Shown here: positions 34,967-44,039 of the stretch, one piece after another
Position numbering within the stretch: the first letter of the stretch is position 1
How the letters are laid out: every line of letters begins with the position of its first letter
Assembly: GCF_037948395.1 (NCBI RefSeq)
Contig: NZ_CP149940.1
Span: forward strand, 1,860,001-1,924,000
Source: Serratia nevei
GTDB lineage: Bacteria; Pseudomonadota; Gammaproteobacteria; Enterobacterales; Enterobacteriaceae
DNA length: 64,000 nucleotides
Direction of reading: 5' to 3'
Notes under the pieces: generated by a model
The model's input: only the letters and a program-made list of their open reading frames with translations
Told to the model about the DNA's origin: nothing
Database searches by the model: none
Program-made: the position numbers and the translations under genes

Positions 34967-35326
34967 TCACCATTGCGGCCAATAGTAGGTTTTCTCACGC
35001 CAGCCTTTGCCGTACATACAGGCTTCGATGGTGGCGTCTCGGGCGGACTGATTGCGATCGGTCTGCACTGTTTTAATCGACGGTTCCTTGTCATAGCGGT
35101 ATCCCGATGGGCAGTCTTTCTTGTTCTTCTCGCAAGGAATGTATTTGTTTTCGTAGCTGAACTCCACGTCCCGCACCACGTCCGGGGGGAAGCGATCATA
35201 GCCGCGGCTACGGCATTCGGCATATTCGGCATTCCGGGTACTCTCAACCGCGCCGGGCCTTTCCCATTGTGTGCAGGCGGTCAACATCAATAACGGCAAA
35301 ACAATCAAACAACGGCAATTCTTCAT
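34967..35326 (-). CDS. Small hypothetical lipoprotein
   Basis: A 119-residue protein with a lipoprotein signal: a short positive start, then LIVLPLLMLTAC, with the lipobox LTAC placing the lipidated Cys at residue 18. The mature part contains four more Cys (YAECRSRGYDR, YIPCEKNKKDCPSG, EACMYGKGW), suggesting two disulfides. I do not recognise the family. A Fur-box-like sequence lies about 95 bases upstream (35421-35439), so iron control is possible. Confidence 0.75.
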   Translation of the reverse strand: MKNCRCLIVLPLLMLTACTQWERPGAVESTRNAEYAECRSRGYDRFPPDVVRDVEFSYENKYIPCEKNKKDCPSGYRYDKEPSIKTVQTDRNQSARDATIEACMYGKGWREKTYYWPQW

Positions 35327-35357
35327 GGTGTCCCTAATTCTTTCTCTATCCTGGGGC

Positions 35358-35388
35358 TCGCCGCCTAGGAATGTTCCTAACTGGCGAG
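35358..35388. repeat. Large imperfect hairpin upstream of the lipoprotein gene
   Basis: Outer arms CTCGCC and GGCGAG enclose the inner perfect palindrome TAGGAATGTTCCTA (35366-35379 approximately), giving a long stem broken by short internal loops. It lies 30-60 bases before the lipoprotein start codon, within its leader or promoter. No T run follows, so it is not an evident terminator. Confidence 0.5.
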
Positions 35389-35420
35389 GTGAGAAAGTGT
35401 AATAAACTGACGGAACAATT

Positions 35421-35439
35421 GGAAATGATAATGGTTATT
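35421..35439. promoter_or_regulatory. Fur-box-like sequence
   Basis: The 19 bases match the Fur consensus GATAATGATAATCATTATC at 14 positions, including the full ATGATAAT core. It lies upstream of the minus-strand lipoprotein gene. It is below the quality of strong enteric Fur boxes, hence moderate confidence. Confidence 0.4.
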
Positions 35440-35866
35440 GTTTAGGTGTGATTGAGGTAGCGCCGCGTCGAGAGAGGATGTGGCGAATTGAGGGAGGCCA
35501 GCAGGGATCGCGATCTTACGACGAGGGGGCGACGTGAGCTGGTTTTATCCATTCTCTTTTTTGCCGCAATATACCGATCGCCATTGCAGCATTTTGAGAA
35601 GGGAAACAATATGCATGCTAAGTATTTTCTTATTCTATTTTAATGTCATTTTTATTTAGGATATTTACCCATACCTAAGATTTAATTCCCGGTATTAATA
35701 CCTTATTTTTTTATTTCTGTTTTTTTATTGTGGTTTTATTTTCAGATTTCATCCATGAAAGGCTTTTTAGTTACAGGGAATTCATTTGCATTTTAAATTT
35801 GGATTTTTTAAATTCAGCTCAGATGAAGGATAACCGTTAGCGACAGAGTCAAAAAAGGAGTTTATT
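35440..35866. other. AT-rich non-coding region
   Basis: About 430 bases. From about 35600 to 35860 composition drops to clearly AT-rich with long T and A runs, unlike the chromosomal flanks. It precedes the orphan KilAC-domain gene and may be a scar of horizontal transfer. It holds no gene I can support. Confidence 0.6.
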
Positions 35867-36181
35867 TTGTCTGGGATAAAGAAAACGCCTGAAAGTCATG
35901 ACGGTTTACCTTCATCATCAGAGGATTATGATACGTTTAAGCACCTCTCTGATGTTGGCACCGTGTTGGGATATGGGCGAACTCGCTTTTATCAGTGGTG
36001 CCGCGGGCGTGGATTTCTAACCCCGATGAATGTGCCTTCACATGAAATGATCAGCCTGGGATATATGGTGGCGGTGTTATCAGAGACCGGCCATACCCGG
36101 GTTTACGTCACGCCGGATGGTTTCAGTTACGTCAGTGGTGCGTTTGCGGCAGATATCCAACGTGGCATGGTCAAGTTTTAA
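35867..36181 (+). CDS. Orphan phage antirepressor KilAC-domain protein
   Basis: A 104-residue protein matching the KilAC C-terminal DNA-binding domain of phage antirepressors: FKHLSDVGTVLGYGRTRFYQWCRGRGFL, then NVPSHEMISLGYMV, then HTRVYVTPDGFSYVSGAF. The usual N-terminal Bro/AntA/Rha domain is missing, so it is either a remnant or a free-standing regulator. The start is TTG 35867, supported by AAGGAG 6 bases upstream. AT-rich DNA precedes it. No other phage gene is adjacent; the prophage starts 9 kb away. Confidence 0.75.
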   Translation: MSGIKKTPESHDGLPSSSEDYDTFKHLSDVGTVLGYGRTRFYQWCRGRGFLTPMNVPSHEMISLGYMVAVLSETGHTRVYVTPDGFSYVSGAFAADIQRGMVKF

Positions 36182-36351
36182 ATTTGCAAGAATCTCCTTT
36201 ATTTCAATAGCTTTAATGCAGAATCTTCTTATTCCTGCGGGGTGGTGGGGGCGTGGGAAGTTGTCCGATTTTTTCGCCTCTGCGACATGAATGCTACTGG
36301 AGGCAGCTATTCTCTTGTTACGATAAGCATTATTTTCTTCAGGAGCCAAGG

Positions 36352-36783
36352 ATGAAGCATTACGCCGCGTTGTTATTTGCCTCTGCGCTGTTAACGGGAT
36401 GTGCGACTCAAGCCATACCGCCGCAACAGGCTCAGTTACCGCCCCCGAGCCGTCTGATGCTCTATCAGAATATCCCGGATACGCCTTACGCCACGGTGGT
36501 GGTGGTTCGCGACAGCGGAATGCTGGCAGGCAGCTGCCGCACCGGCGTCTATGTGAATGGGGAGTTTGCCGCTTCGCTGGAGGCGAAAGAAAAAGCAGAG
36601 TTTCGCGTGCCGCCAGGCAATATCTCGGTCAGTATCGGGCAAGATATGATCGAGAATCACCTGTGCATTTGGCGTGATACCGGAGGCAGTATACCGATGA
36701 CGCTGCGCGCCGGTGAAAGCCGCTATCTGCGCATCGCCGGTGACCGGCAGCGCGGTTTCGTTTTGCAGGCGGGGCGACCATAA
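36352..36783 (+). CDS. Small lipoprotein of unknown function
   Basis: A 143-residue protein with signal KHYAALLFASALLTGC; lipobox LTGC gives the lipidated Cys at residue 17. The mature part has a proline/glutamine-rich linker (PPQQAQLPPP), then a compact beta-rich domain (TVVVVRDSGMLAGSCRTGVYV ... RVPPGNISVSIGQDM ... LRAGESRYLRI) resembling DUF2846-like lipoproteins. I chose ATG 36352 because AGGAG is 6 bases upstream; the frame from 36253 is unsupported. It stands alone. Confidence 0.8.
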   Translation: MKHYAALLFASALLTGCATQAIPPQQAQLPPPSRLMLYQNIPDTPYATVVVVRDSGMLAGSCRTGVYVNGEFAASLEAKEKAEFRVPPGNISVSIGQDMIENHLCIWRDTGGSIPMTLRAGESRYLRIAGDRQRGFVLQAGRP

Positions 36784-36802
36784 CCCCGGCCGGGCAAGGG
36801 CG

Positions 36803-37144
36803 TTAACGTCCTTGCCACCATCCCCATAGGGTAATTAATAGCCACGCCGCCGCAATCCAGCACAGCACCGCCGCCCCCAGGGCCAACGACAGCCGCAGGC
36901 TGTTAATCAGGAAATACAGAGAAATCAAATACACCAGATAGGGCAGCACTGCCCACATGCCGAAAATTAGCGTCGTTTTCAGCGCCGCAATGGAACGCTC
37001 GTTGCCGACAATGTAGTGCGCAATCAGGGCGAAAGTGGGGAAAAGCGGAACTAAACCGGCGATATAATAGTTGCGCGTTTTGGCCAGCAGGCCGATCAGA
37101 ACCACGACCAGTGCGCCGATCAGCGCTTTGACAAGGATGCCCAT
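36803..37144 (-). CDS. glpM: Inner-membrane protein GlpM
   Basis: A 113-residue, four-helix inner-membrane protein. GILVKALIGALVVVLIGLLA followed by KTRNYYIAGLVPLFPTFALI matches E. coli GlpM almost position by position. GlpM has been linked to cell-envelope (alginate/glycerol-related) phenotypes, but its reaction is unknown. I start at ATG 37144, as in E. coli; an upstream start at 37177 adds 11 residues without family support. Confidence 0.92.
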   Translation of the reverse strand: MGILVKALIGALVVVLIGLLAKTRNYYIAGLVPLFPTFALIAHYIVGNERSIAALKTTLIFGMWAVLPYLVYLISLYFLINSLRLSLALGAAVLCWIAAAWLLITLWGWWQGR

Positions 37145-37265
37145 AATGGTCTCGGGTGTGGGGGAAAGCCAACACACTGCCCGAAAGCACGTGCAAGATC
37201 AATGGGGTGTGGCGTAACGCGGGGAAAAGCAGACCCGCATGAAGCGCGGGTCTGAGACGCAACGC

Positions 37266-37490
37266 TTACTGACGGTAAGCGTGCTTGATTTGCTGAATGC
37301 TGTTCTTGAAGATTTCCGCCTGGGTGGGATCTTCAATCTGGGCGATAAAACGTTCCATGTTGATGATAACTTTCCCGGCGTCGGCCTGGCCGATCGACTT
37401 CAGGATCAGCGTCAGCGTGGCTTTGAGGCAGGCAACCTCGGTCGCCAAGATCTCCGGGTTTGCAGACGTAGTGAAATCAACGTTGCTCAT
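37266..37490 (-). CDS. yecF: YecF (DUF2594 family) protein
   Basis: A 74-residue cytoplasmic protein, alpha-helical, matching enterobacterial YecF (DUF2594). It is next to uvrY, as in E. coli, but sdiA, its E. coli neighbour, is absent from this window. AGGAGA precedes ATG 37490. Function unknown. Confidence 0.85.
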   Translation of the reverse strand: MSNVDFTTSANPEILATEVACLKATLTLILKSIGQADAGKVIINMERFIAQIEDPTQAEIFKNSIQQIKHAYRQ

Positions 37491-38194
37491 TTTCTCTCCT
37501 GATTTTTTGAGGCCGTAGCCTGATACAAGCTGCTTTGGCGCACCGCGCGCGGGCTAAACGTTGCCCCATGCGCGGCGGCGAATTTAACTGGGCGCGGAGT
37601 ATAGCATAGCATGCGTCCATCATCTGCACCGGGCTTGCTCCACTCACGCCGGTGGGCAGCGCCCGTTCACCGCCAGCCTGAATCATCCATTATCGGTAAG
37701 TTATTTCGGGGCGGTTAACAAGTATTTGTCCGGCACGTTATTGTTGAACCATTGGGGTTATTATAATTATTTGAGGCGGCTGGCACCGATTTTGCCGATG
37801 TTCGCCGGGAATAATAGTTCTGCACGCCGGGTGTTCGGCCGGCGATGGCGGTGGTTTTTGCTACGTCTTTAAATATCAAATGATTACAAACGGCCAACCG
37901 CCGTGCTAATATTATTCATGTCGTGATTGCTTACACAGATTTCCCCCTCGCTGCATGATTATCGCGCTATCCTGTGTCTGACGCGGCGCAACGAAATTAT
38001 TTTCGTCGCCCGATCTTTTCCGACGTGACGATTTATTGGCGGCATAGATGGCTAAAATTGAAAAATCAGCTCTGCTCCGCAAAGTTATTCGGAAGTATGT
38101 ATTAATCTGTGTTCATTCTTGTCTGAAAAACAAGTAATATCTCTGGCGAAAACAGAGGCTGATTGCGTTACTCCCTTTTTTTGGAGATTTTTCC
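37491..38194. other. Intergenic region yecF / uvrY
   Basis: About 700 bases between divergent genes. It is AT-rich from about 37720 and should contain the long upstream region of uvrY. Short frames in it have no protein-like character. I see no tRNA, repeat or clear terminator. Confidence 0.6.
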
Positions 38195-38851
38195 TTGATT
38201 AGCGTTCTTCTTGTTGATGACCACGAACTGGTGCGCGCAGGGATACGACGCATTCTTGAAGATATCAAAGGTATAAAAGTTGTCGGTGAGGCCCAGTGCG
38301 GTGAAGACGCCGTAAAATGGTGCCGTGGCAACGCTGTCGATATCGTGCTGATGGACATGAATATGCCGGGCATTGGCGGGCTGGAAGCCACGCGCAAGAT
38401 TGTGCGTTATGCACCCGACGTCAAAGTCATCATGTTGACTATCCATACTGAAAACCCGCTGCCCGCGAAGGTGATGCAGGCGGGGGCCGCCGGTTACCTG
38501 AGCAAGGGCGCCGCGCCGCAGGAAGTGATTAACGCCTTGCGCTCCGTGCATGCGGGGCAGCGCTATATCGCGTCTGATATCGCCCAGCAGATGGCCCTGA
38601 GTCAGCTGGAGCCCCAGGCCGAAACGCCGTTCAGCTGCCTGTCTGAACGCGAGTTGCAGATCATGCTGATGATCACCAAAGGCAAAAAAGTGAATGAGAT
38701 CTCGGAGCAGTTGAGTCTCAGCCCGAAAACGGTGAACAGTTACCGTTACCGCATGTTCAGCAAACTGAATATCAGCGGCGACGTCGAACTGACTCACCTG
38801 GCCATCCGACATGGATTGTTCAATGCGGAGACGTTGTTAAGCAGTGAATGA
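38195..38851 (+). CDS. uvrY: Response regulator UvrY (BarA/UvrY two-component system)
   Basis: A 218-residue NarL/FixJ-type response regulator that activates the small RNAs CsrB/CsrC. The receiver domain has the phosphorylated Asp in [12 protein letters not shown] (residue 54), and the C-terminal LuxR-type HTH spans about residues 143-210 ([21 protein letters not shown]). The start is TTG 38195 ([13 protein letters not shown]), as in E. coli, with GGAG 8 bases upstream. Its stop overlaps uvrC by 8 bases, so the pair is translationally coupled. Confidence 0.97.
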   Translation: MISVLLVDDHELVRAGIRRILEDIKGIKVVGEAQCGEDAVKWCRGNAVDIVLMDMNMPGIGGLEATRKIVRYAPDVKVIMLTIHTENPLPAKVMQAGAAGYLSKGAAPQEVINALRSVHAGQRYIASDIAQQMALSQLEPQAETPFSCLSERELQIMLMITKGKKVNEISEQLSLSPKTVNSYRYRMFSKLNISGDVELTHLAIRHGLFNAETLLSSE

Positions 38852-40676
38852 CCGTTTTGATGCCAAAGCCTTCCTGAGTACCGTCACCAGCCAGCCCGGC
38901 GTCTACCGTATGTACGACGCCACGGGCACGGTGATCTACGTCGGTAAAGCCAAAGATCTGAAAAAACGTCTCGCCAGCTATTTTCGGCAGCAGGTCAGCA
39001 GCCGTAAAACCGAGACGCTGGTTAAAAATATCGCGCAAATAGACGTAACGGTTACCCACACCGAAACGGAAGCGCTGTTGTTGGAACATAACTACATTAA
39101 ATTGTACCAACCGCGATATAATGTTCTTTTGCGCGACGATAAATCTTATCCGCTGATTTTTCTCAGCGCGGATACCCATCCCCGTTTGGCGGTGCACCGC
39201 GGCGCCAAACACGCCAAGGGCGAATATTTCGGGCCTTTTCCCAACTCTTACGCCGTGCGTGAAACGCTGGCGCTGCTGCAGAAGCTGTTCCCGATCCGCC
39301 AGTGCGAAAACAGCGTGTATCGTAATCGCTCGCGCCCGTGCCTGCAGTATCAGATCGGCCGCTGCCTGGGCCCTTGTGTCGCCGGCCTGGTGAGTGAAGA
39401 AGAGTACCGGCAGCAGGTGGACTACGTGCGGCTGTTCCTTTCGGGCAAAGATCAGCAGGTGTTGCATCAGCTGATTGCGCGCATGGAAGAAGCCAGCAAA
39501 CTGCTCAATTTCGAAGAGGCGGCGCGCATTCGCGATCAAATTCAGGCCGTGCGCCGCGTTACCGAACGGCAGTTCGTGTCGGGCGACAGCGACGATCTGG
39601 ACGTGATCGGCGTGGCGTTCGACGCCGGTATGGCGTGCCTGCATGTGTTGTTCATCCGTCAGGGCAAGGTGCTGGGGAGCCGCAGCTATTTCCCTAAAGT
39701 GCCGGGCGGCACGGATATGAGCGAAGTGGTGCAGACCTTTGTCGGCCAGTTCTACCTGCAAGGCAGCCAGGCGCGTACGTTGCCCGGCGAGATCCTGTTG
39801 GATTTCAGCCTGCCGGAAAAAGACCTGCTTGCGGAGTCGCTCTCCGAGCTGGCGGGACGCAAGATTCAAATTCAAAGCAAACCGCGCGGTGACCGCGCCC
39901 GTTATCTGAAGCTGGCGCGTACCAACGCGGCAACGGCGTTGACCACCAAGCTTTCGCAACAGTCAACGATCCATCAGCGGCTGGCGGAGCTGGCCAAGGT
40001 GCTGAACCTGACGGAAATCAACCGTATGGAGTGCTTCGATATCAGCCACACCATGGGGGAACAAACCGTGGCTTCGTGCGTGGTGTTCGACGGTAACGGC
40101 CCGGTACGCGCGGAGTATCGGCGCTACAATATCAGCGGCATCACCCCCGGCGATGACTACGCGGCGATGACGCAGGTGCTGAAGCGCCGTTACGGTAAGG
40201 CGCTGGAAGAGAAAAAGATCCCGGATGTCATCTTCATCGACGGCGGCAAAGGGCAGCTCGGCATGGCGATCGACGTGTTCAAATCGCTGAACGTTACCTG
40301 GGACAAGAACAAGCCGCTGCTGATTGGCATCGCCAAAGGCGCCGATCGCAAGGCCGGGTTAGAAACGCTGTTCTTCGTGCCGGAAGGCGAGGGGATTTCG
40401 CTGCCGCCGGATTCGCCGGCGCTGCATGTGATCCAACACATCCGCGATGATTCGCACAATCATGCGATTACCGGCCACCGGCAGAGAAGGGCGAAAGTCA
40501 GAAATACCAGCGCACTGGAGCTGATTGAAGGCGTAGGGCCGAAACGGCGCCAGGTGCTGTTGAAGTATATGGGCGGACTGCAACCTTTGTTGAACGCCAG
40601 CGTGGAGGAAATTGCAAAAGTGCCGGGTATTTCACAAGCATTGGCAGAAAAGATCTACAATGCATTGAAACACTGA
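38844..40676 (+). CDS. uvrC: Excinuclease ABC subunit UvrC
   Basis: A 610-residue nucleotide-excision-repair nuclease that cuts both sides of a lesion marked by UvrAB. It has an N-terminal GIY-YIG domain ([21 protein letters not shown]), a UVR motif that contacts UvrB near residues 205-240 ([17 protein letters not shown]), an RNase H-like endonuclease core ([22 protein letters not shown] and [11 protein letters not shown]), and a C-terminal double HhH ([13 protein letters not shown] and [12 protein letters not shown]). Start GTG 38844 lies inside the end of uvrY. Confidence 0.98.
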   Translation: MNDRFDAKAFLSTVTSQPGVYRMYDATGTVIYVGKAKDLKKRLASYFRQQVSSRKTETLVKNIAQIDVTVTHTETEALLLEHNYIKLYQPRYNVLLRDDKSYPLIFLSADTHPRLAVHRGAKHAKGEYFGPFPNSYAVRETLALLQKLFPIRQCENSVYRNRSRPCLQYQIGRCLGPCVAGLVSEEEYRQQVDYVRLFLSGKDQQVLHQLIARMEEASKLLNFEEAARIRDQIQAVRRVTERQFVSGDSDDLDVIGVAFDAGMACLHVLFIRQGKVLGSRSYFPKVPGGTDMSEVVQTFVGQFYLQGSQARTLPGEILLDFSLPEKDLLAESLSELAGRKIQIQSKPRGDRARYLKLARTNAATALTTKLSQQSTIHQRLAELAKVLNLTEINRMECFDISHTMGEQTVASCVVFDGNGPVRAEYRRYNISGITPGDDYAAMTQVLKRRYGKALEEKKIPDVIFIDGGKGQLGMAIDVFKSLNVTWDKNKPLLIGIAKGADRKAGLETLFFVPEGEGISLPPDSPALHVIQHIRDDSHNHAITGHRQRRAKVRNTSALELIEGVGPKRRQVLLKYMGGLQPLLNASVEEIAKVPGISQALAEKIYNALKH

Positions 40677-40734
40677 GGGCAATGTAGCAACATACTCTTA
40701 ATTTCCACTCTAGCCAGATAGTTACCGTAGCATT

Positions 40735-41283
40735 ATGCAATTGAATATACCGACTTGGCTTACCCTGTTTCGCGTAGTTCTGATCCCATTCTTTGTGCTG
40801 GCGTTTTATCTGCCGTTCAGCTGGGCTCCGATGGTTTGCGCCGTTATCTTTGTGTTTGCCGCCGTCACCGACTGGTTTGACGGCTTCCTGGCACGCCGCT
40901 GGAAACAAACGACGCGCTTCGGGGCGTTTTTGGATCCGGTTGCGGACAAAGTGATGGTGGCGGTGGCGCTGGTGCTGGTGGCGGAGCACTACCACAGTTG
41001 GTGGATCACGCTGCCGGCGGCCACTATGATCGCCCGTGAAATCATCATTTCGTCGCTGCGAGAGTGGATGGCGGAAATTGGCAAACGCAGCAGCGTGGCG
41101 GTGTCCTGGATCGGCAAAGTGAAAACCATGGCGCAGATGATGTCGCTGGTGGGCTTGCTGTGGCGGCCGGACCGCTCCGTAGAGTATGTGGCGATCGGTT
41201 TGCTGTATATCGCGGCGGTGCTGACTTTCTGGTCGATGTTCCAATATTTGAATGCCGCGCGCAACGATCTGCTGGAACCGTGA
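40735..41283 (+). CDS. pgsA: CDP-diacylglycerol--glycerol-3-phosphate 3-phosphatidyltransferase PgsA
   Basis: A 182-residue inner-membrane enzyme that makes phosphatidylglycerophosphate, the committed step to phosphatidylglycerol. The CDP-alcohol phosphatidyltransferase motif D-G-x2-A-R-x8-G-x3-D-x3-D is in [20 protein letters not shown] followed by FLDPVADK. It is nearly colinear with E. coli PgsA. It lies 58 bases after uvrC, in the usual uvrY-uvrC-pgsA order. Confidence 0.98.
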   Translation: MQLNIPTWLTLFRVVLIPFFVLAFYLPFSWAPMVCAVIFVFAAVTDWFDGFLARRWKQTTRFGAFLDPVADKVMVAVALVLVAEHYHSWWITLPAATMIAREIIISSLREWMAEIGKRSSVAVSWIGKVKTMAQMMSLVGLLWRPDRSVEYVAIGLLYIAAVLTFWSMFQYLNAARNDLLEP

Positions 41284-41333
41284 TCGATGCGCTGCAAAAA
41301 TCGGCAAACGATCGTGATGAGCCAACAATTTTA

Positions 41334-41361
41334 TTGACTCATCACGTCAGGTAAGTAGAAT
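41334..41361 (+). promoter_or_regulatory. Promoter of tRNA-Gly
   Basis: TTGACT (41334-41339), a 16-base spacer and TAGAAT (41356-41361) form a sigma-70 promoter about 65 bases upstream of the tRNA-Gly, after the end of pgsA. Confidence 0.65.
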
Positions 41362-41427
41362 GCATCGCATCAGACGACAACGATGAATTGCCGAAAGATA
41401 GCAAAGAAATCAGTCAGTTCTGGTAAT

Positions 41428-41503
41428 GCGGGAATAGCTCAGTTGGTAGAGCGCAACCTTGCCAAGGTTGAGGTCGCGAGTTCGAGCCTCGTTTCCCGCT
41501 CCA
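41428..41503 (+). tRNA. glyW: tRNA-Gly (anticodon GCC)
   Basis: A 76-base cloverleaf: acceptor GCGGGAA / TTCCCGC, D-arm GCTC..GAGC, anticodon stem-loop CAACC-TTGCCAA-GGTTG with GCC, T-arm GCGAG-TTCGAGC-CTCGT, and encoded CCA. It corresponds to E. coli glyW after pgsA. Confidence 0.97.
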
Positions 41504-41813
41504 AACATTAACCTGTTGAATCCCGGTGATTCAGCAGGTAAGCGAAAGGGGCCTCGGCCCCTTTTTCGTTTTTTACTCCCTCTCGCTTTCTGTACCTCAC
41601 CCCTCTTTAATCAGCGGCTATGTTTCTGGCCGTCGATTCGATATACCGAAGCAACAGAATCGCGCATTTCTCTTCCTAATGATGTACTTTTTCTCTCCTG
41701 ACAAATAGTCTGGATATCTAAGCGACCGATCAGGCATTGTCACCACCCGGCGATGATGAACAAGCGACTGCAGGAAGGGATATTTCCGTGAGTCTGATAA
41801 CAAGGAGGTGGCT
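41504..41813. other. Intergenic region after tRNA-Gly
   Basis: About 310 bases. A terminator lies at 41545-41566. The remainder upstream of the secreted-protein gene has no supported gene. Confidence 0.6.
41545..41566 (+). terminator. Rho-independent terminator after tRNA-Gly
   Basis: The stem AAAGGGGCC / GGCCCCTTT (41545-41553 and 41556-41564) is followed by a T run. It would stop transcription after tRNA-Gly. In E. coli the transcript continues into cysT and leuZ, so here glyW is a separate unit. Confidence 0.85.
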
Positions 41814-42590
41814 GTGGGTATGCACCGCATTTTGTGGATCGTCATGGTAACGATAGGGTGGTCTTGGTCAGCGGAATCGACAGCCGGCGACACCGTCGCG
41901 TTCACCGTTGAAACTTACGCGCTGCATTATCCGTATGCGAGCCCGACAGATAATCAAGCCGCGCTGGCCGCGATGATTCAGGGCTCGGGAGTGACCGGGC
42001 ATTATTGGAAGCAGAGCAGGCGCTTAAAGCTTACGCGCTGCATGACCGGCGTGACGTGTTACCCCTCACCGCATTTTGCGGATGACATAATAGACCATAC
42101 GGTGACCGTGCGGCCGCAGATTATACCTGGCCCGTCGGAACAGCAGCCGACGCGCCTTACTTCCAATCTCCCTGTCAGCCACCGTGGTGCGTTGCTGGAT
42201 GGGGTCACTTTGGTGCTGCCTCTGAAACCTGTGTGGCGCCAGCCCAGTGTGCAACAGGCGTTGCAGCGCGCAGAGGTTGCCTTACCTGAGTATGCAAAAA
42301 ACCGGCATGCTTTGAGCATGGGGGCTTCGGTGTCTGTCAATCTCGCGCTGCCGAAAACGCCGGGGGAATTTGGGCCCACGCTGAACTATTGTGCGGAGAT
42401 CCCGAACCCGTTGAGCTGGAGCCACTCCGGGGTGCTTTCGATGAGGGTCCTCGTTCAGCAGGCGTCACGCACAAATAGGCCATGGCCGTTTATCGAAAAC
42501 CCCTGGACTTCGGCCAATCATGGAACGGGGGAGAGCTGCGCAACCTGGCGGCCTGAGGTGGAGAATAGCTACCTGTGGCATAACGAGTAA
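41814..42590 (+). CDS. Secreted hypothetical protein
   Basis: A 258-residue protein with an N-terminal signal peptide (HRILWIVMVTIGWSWSAEST, cleavage about residue 22-28). I do not recognise a family. The mature region is beta-rich with four Cys (LTRCMTGVTCYP, LNYCAEIPN, GESCATW). It might be a pilin-like or toxin-like exported protein; nothing firm supports either. AGGAGG lies 5 bases before GTG 41814; ATG 41820, spaced 11 bases, is the alternative start. It is the first gene of the segment between glyW and cysT. Confidence 0.6.
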   Translation: MGMHRILWIVMVTIGWSWSAESTAGDTVAFTVETYALHYPYASPTDNQAALAAMIQGSGVTGHYWKQSRRLKLTRCMTGVTCYPSPHFADDIIDHTVTVRPQIIPGPSEQQPTRLTSNLPVSHRGALLDGVTLVLPLKPVWRQPSVQQALQRAEVALPEYAKNRHALSMGASVSVNLALPKTPGEFGPTLNYCAEIPNPLSWSHSGVLSMRVLVQQASRTNRPWPFIENPWTSANHGTGESCATWRPEVENSYLWHNE

Positions 42591-42749
42591 CAAGGCGCCG
42601 TTGGACGCTCGTTTTCTTTCTGTGGCCAAAGCCGTTCCGATGAGGCAGAAACTCGATCGTGGTCTCCCGCTAGCGCTCGCCTGCTGGATGCTGCCGTTGA
42701 ACGATGCAAGAATGAGCGGCAGAATTTTGGCTAGGCCGGGAGGATCGCC

Positions 42750-43625
42750 ATGCAGGAAGAAAATAAGACGGCGCACGACGCCATCCGCTTTACCGCTGCG
42801 GACGGCTATGTGTTGGGCGGCAGCTATTTTCCTGCATTGGGCGGTAGCAATACGCCGGTGCTGATTTGCCCCGCCACAGGCGTTAAACAAGGGTTCTACT
42901 ATGCCTTTGCACAGTGGCTGAGCGAGCAGGGGCATCCGGTGATGGTGTTCGATTATCGGGGCGTCGGCGTTTCACTGGCGGAAGCGCATGTCCGGTACTC
43001 CAAAGCCCGTAAACAGGACTGGGGAGAGTGTGATATGCCGGCGGCACTGAACTGGCTGCTGGCGAAAACGGCTGCGCAACAGGCGCATGTGATCGGGCAC
43101 AGCGCTGGCGCTCAGCTGGCGGGGTTGATGCCGAACCACCATGCCGTGCGCAGCCTGACGGCGGTTTCCGCTTCTTCTGGCTATATCGGCAATATCCGTT
43201 GGCCGTTCAGGGCGATGGCGATCGGCTTGATGTGGGGCTATATTCCGCTCTCGGTACGGCTGCTCGGCTATGGGCCGGCAAAGTGGCTGGGGTGGGGAGA
43301 GGATTTACCCGCCGGCGTCGCCCGGCAATGGGCCGCTTGGTGCCGGCGGCCGGGCTACGTGGAAAATGCCTTTGGTACGGAAATTCAACGTCATTACTAT
43401 GCCGCGTTCCAGGCACCGATCGCTGTGGTTGCCGCCGCCGATGACGTGCTGGTAACGCCGCGCAGTATCGCTGACTGGCTGCGGCTGTTGCCTAACGCGC
43501 GACATGCCGTCCACTTGCTGCAGCCGGCGGAGGTTGATGGTCAGGCGATCGGGCATATCAACATGTTCAGGCGCAGCCGCGCTGCGCTTTGGCCGCGGCT
43601 AATTGCTGGGATATCGGCAAAGTGA
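42750..43625 (+). CDS. Alpha/beta-hydrolase fold protein
   Basis: A 291-residue hydrolase. The nucleophile elbow GHSAGAQ is in AHVIGHSAGAQLAGLM near residue 118. An acid Asp follows in AAADDVLVTPRS and a His in GQAIGHINMFRRS, giving a complete Ser-Asp-His triad. The oxyanion region is near PVLICPATGVKQGFYY. There is no signal peptide, so it is probably cytoplasmic. Substrate unknown; many such serine esterases or lipase-like enzymes share this layout. AGGA precedes ATG 42750. Confidence 0.85.
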   Translation: MQEENKTAHDAIRFTAADGYVLGGSYFPALGGSNTPVLICPATGVKQGFYYAFAQWLSEQGHPVMVFDYRGVGVSLAEAHVRYSKARKQDWGECDMPAALNWLLAKTAAQQAHVIGHSAGAQLAGLMPNHHAVRSLTAVSASSGYIGNIRWPFRAMAIGLMWGYIPLSVRLLGYGPAKWLGWGEDLPAGVARQWAAWCRRPGYVENAFGTEIQRHYYAAFQAPIAVVAAADDVLVTPRSIADWLRLLPNARHAVHLLQPAEVDGQAIGHINMFRRSRAALWPRLIAGISAK

Positions 43626-43722
43626 AGTGGTCTGTCTGCATGATGAAAGAGCGTTTATGGTGAGGAGCTGAAATAGGCCCAGCCTGATACGGATGGACTG
43701 CGAATACGAAGAAGGGAGCCCG

Positions 43723-43953
43723 ATGGTTTCAAAACTGAGTACGGTAGAGTTTATCATCGGCAATATCTCTGCGTCGGGTAAGCTTTCGGCGAAGAGGATG
43801 TTCGGTGAGTATGGTCCTTATCCGGGTGCAAAGCCTTGTTTTGTGATTCCGGAAGAGAAGTGGGGCGATAGCGCCTGGCTTTCCCAATTAATCGCGCTGA
43901 CTTATGCTCAGCTGCCTGCGGCGAAGAAAAAGGTCTCGAAGAAACCCACTTAA
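43723..43953 (+). CDS. TfoX N-terminal-domain protein with apparent internal deletion
   Basis: A 76-residue protein. Its first part (STVEFIIGNISASGKLSAKRMFGEYG) matches the start of TfoX N-terminal domain proteins, and its end (PYPGAKPCFVIPEEKWGDSAWLSQL) matches their C-terminal part. The roughly 35 residues between these blocks in the family, which include the metal/FVKPT-type strand, are missing, so it looks like an in-frame internal deletion. I chose ATG 43723 because AAGGGAG lies just upstream. It may be non-functional. Full TfoX domains of this type occur in many bacteria, with unknown role. Confidence 0.75.
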   Translation: MVSKLSTVEFIIGNISASGKLSAKRMFGEYGPYPGAKPCFVIPEEKWGDSAWLSQLIALTYAQLPAAKKKVSKKPT

Positions 43954-44039
43954 GCCTATGGATTGGGGCGCCCGCCGGGTAGGGGCCTCATTATTGCAAT
44001 CCTGCCGGTATCATTAAGGAAGCGGGAACGGGAGGGAGT

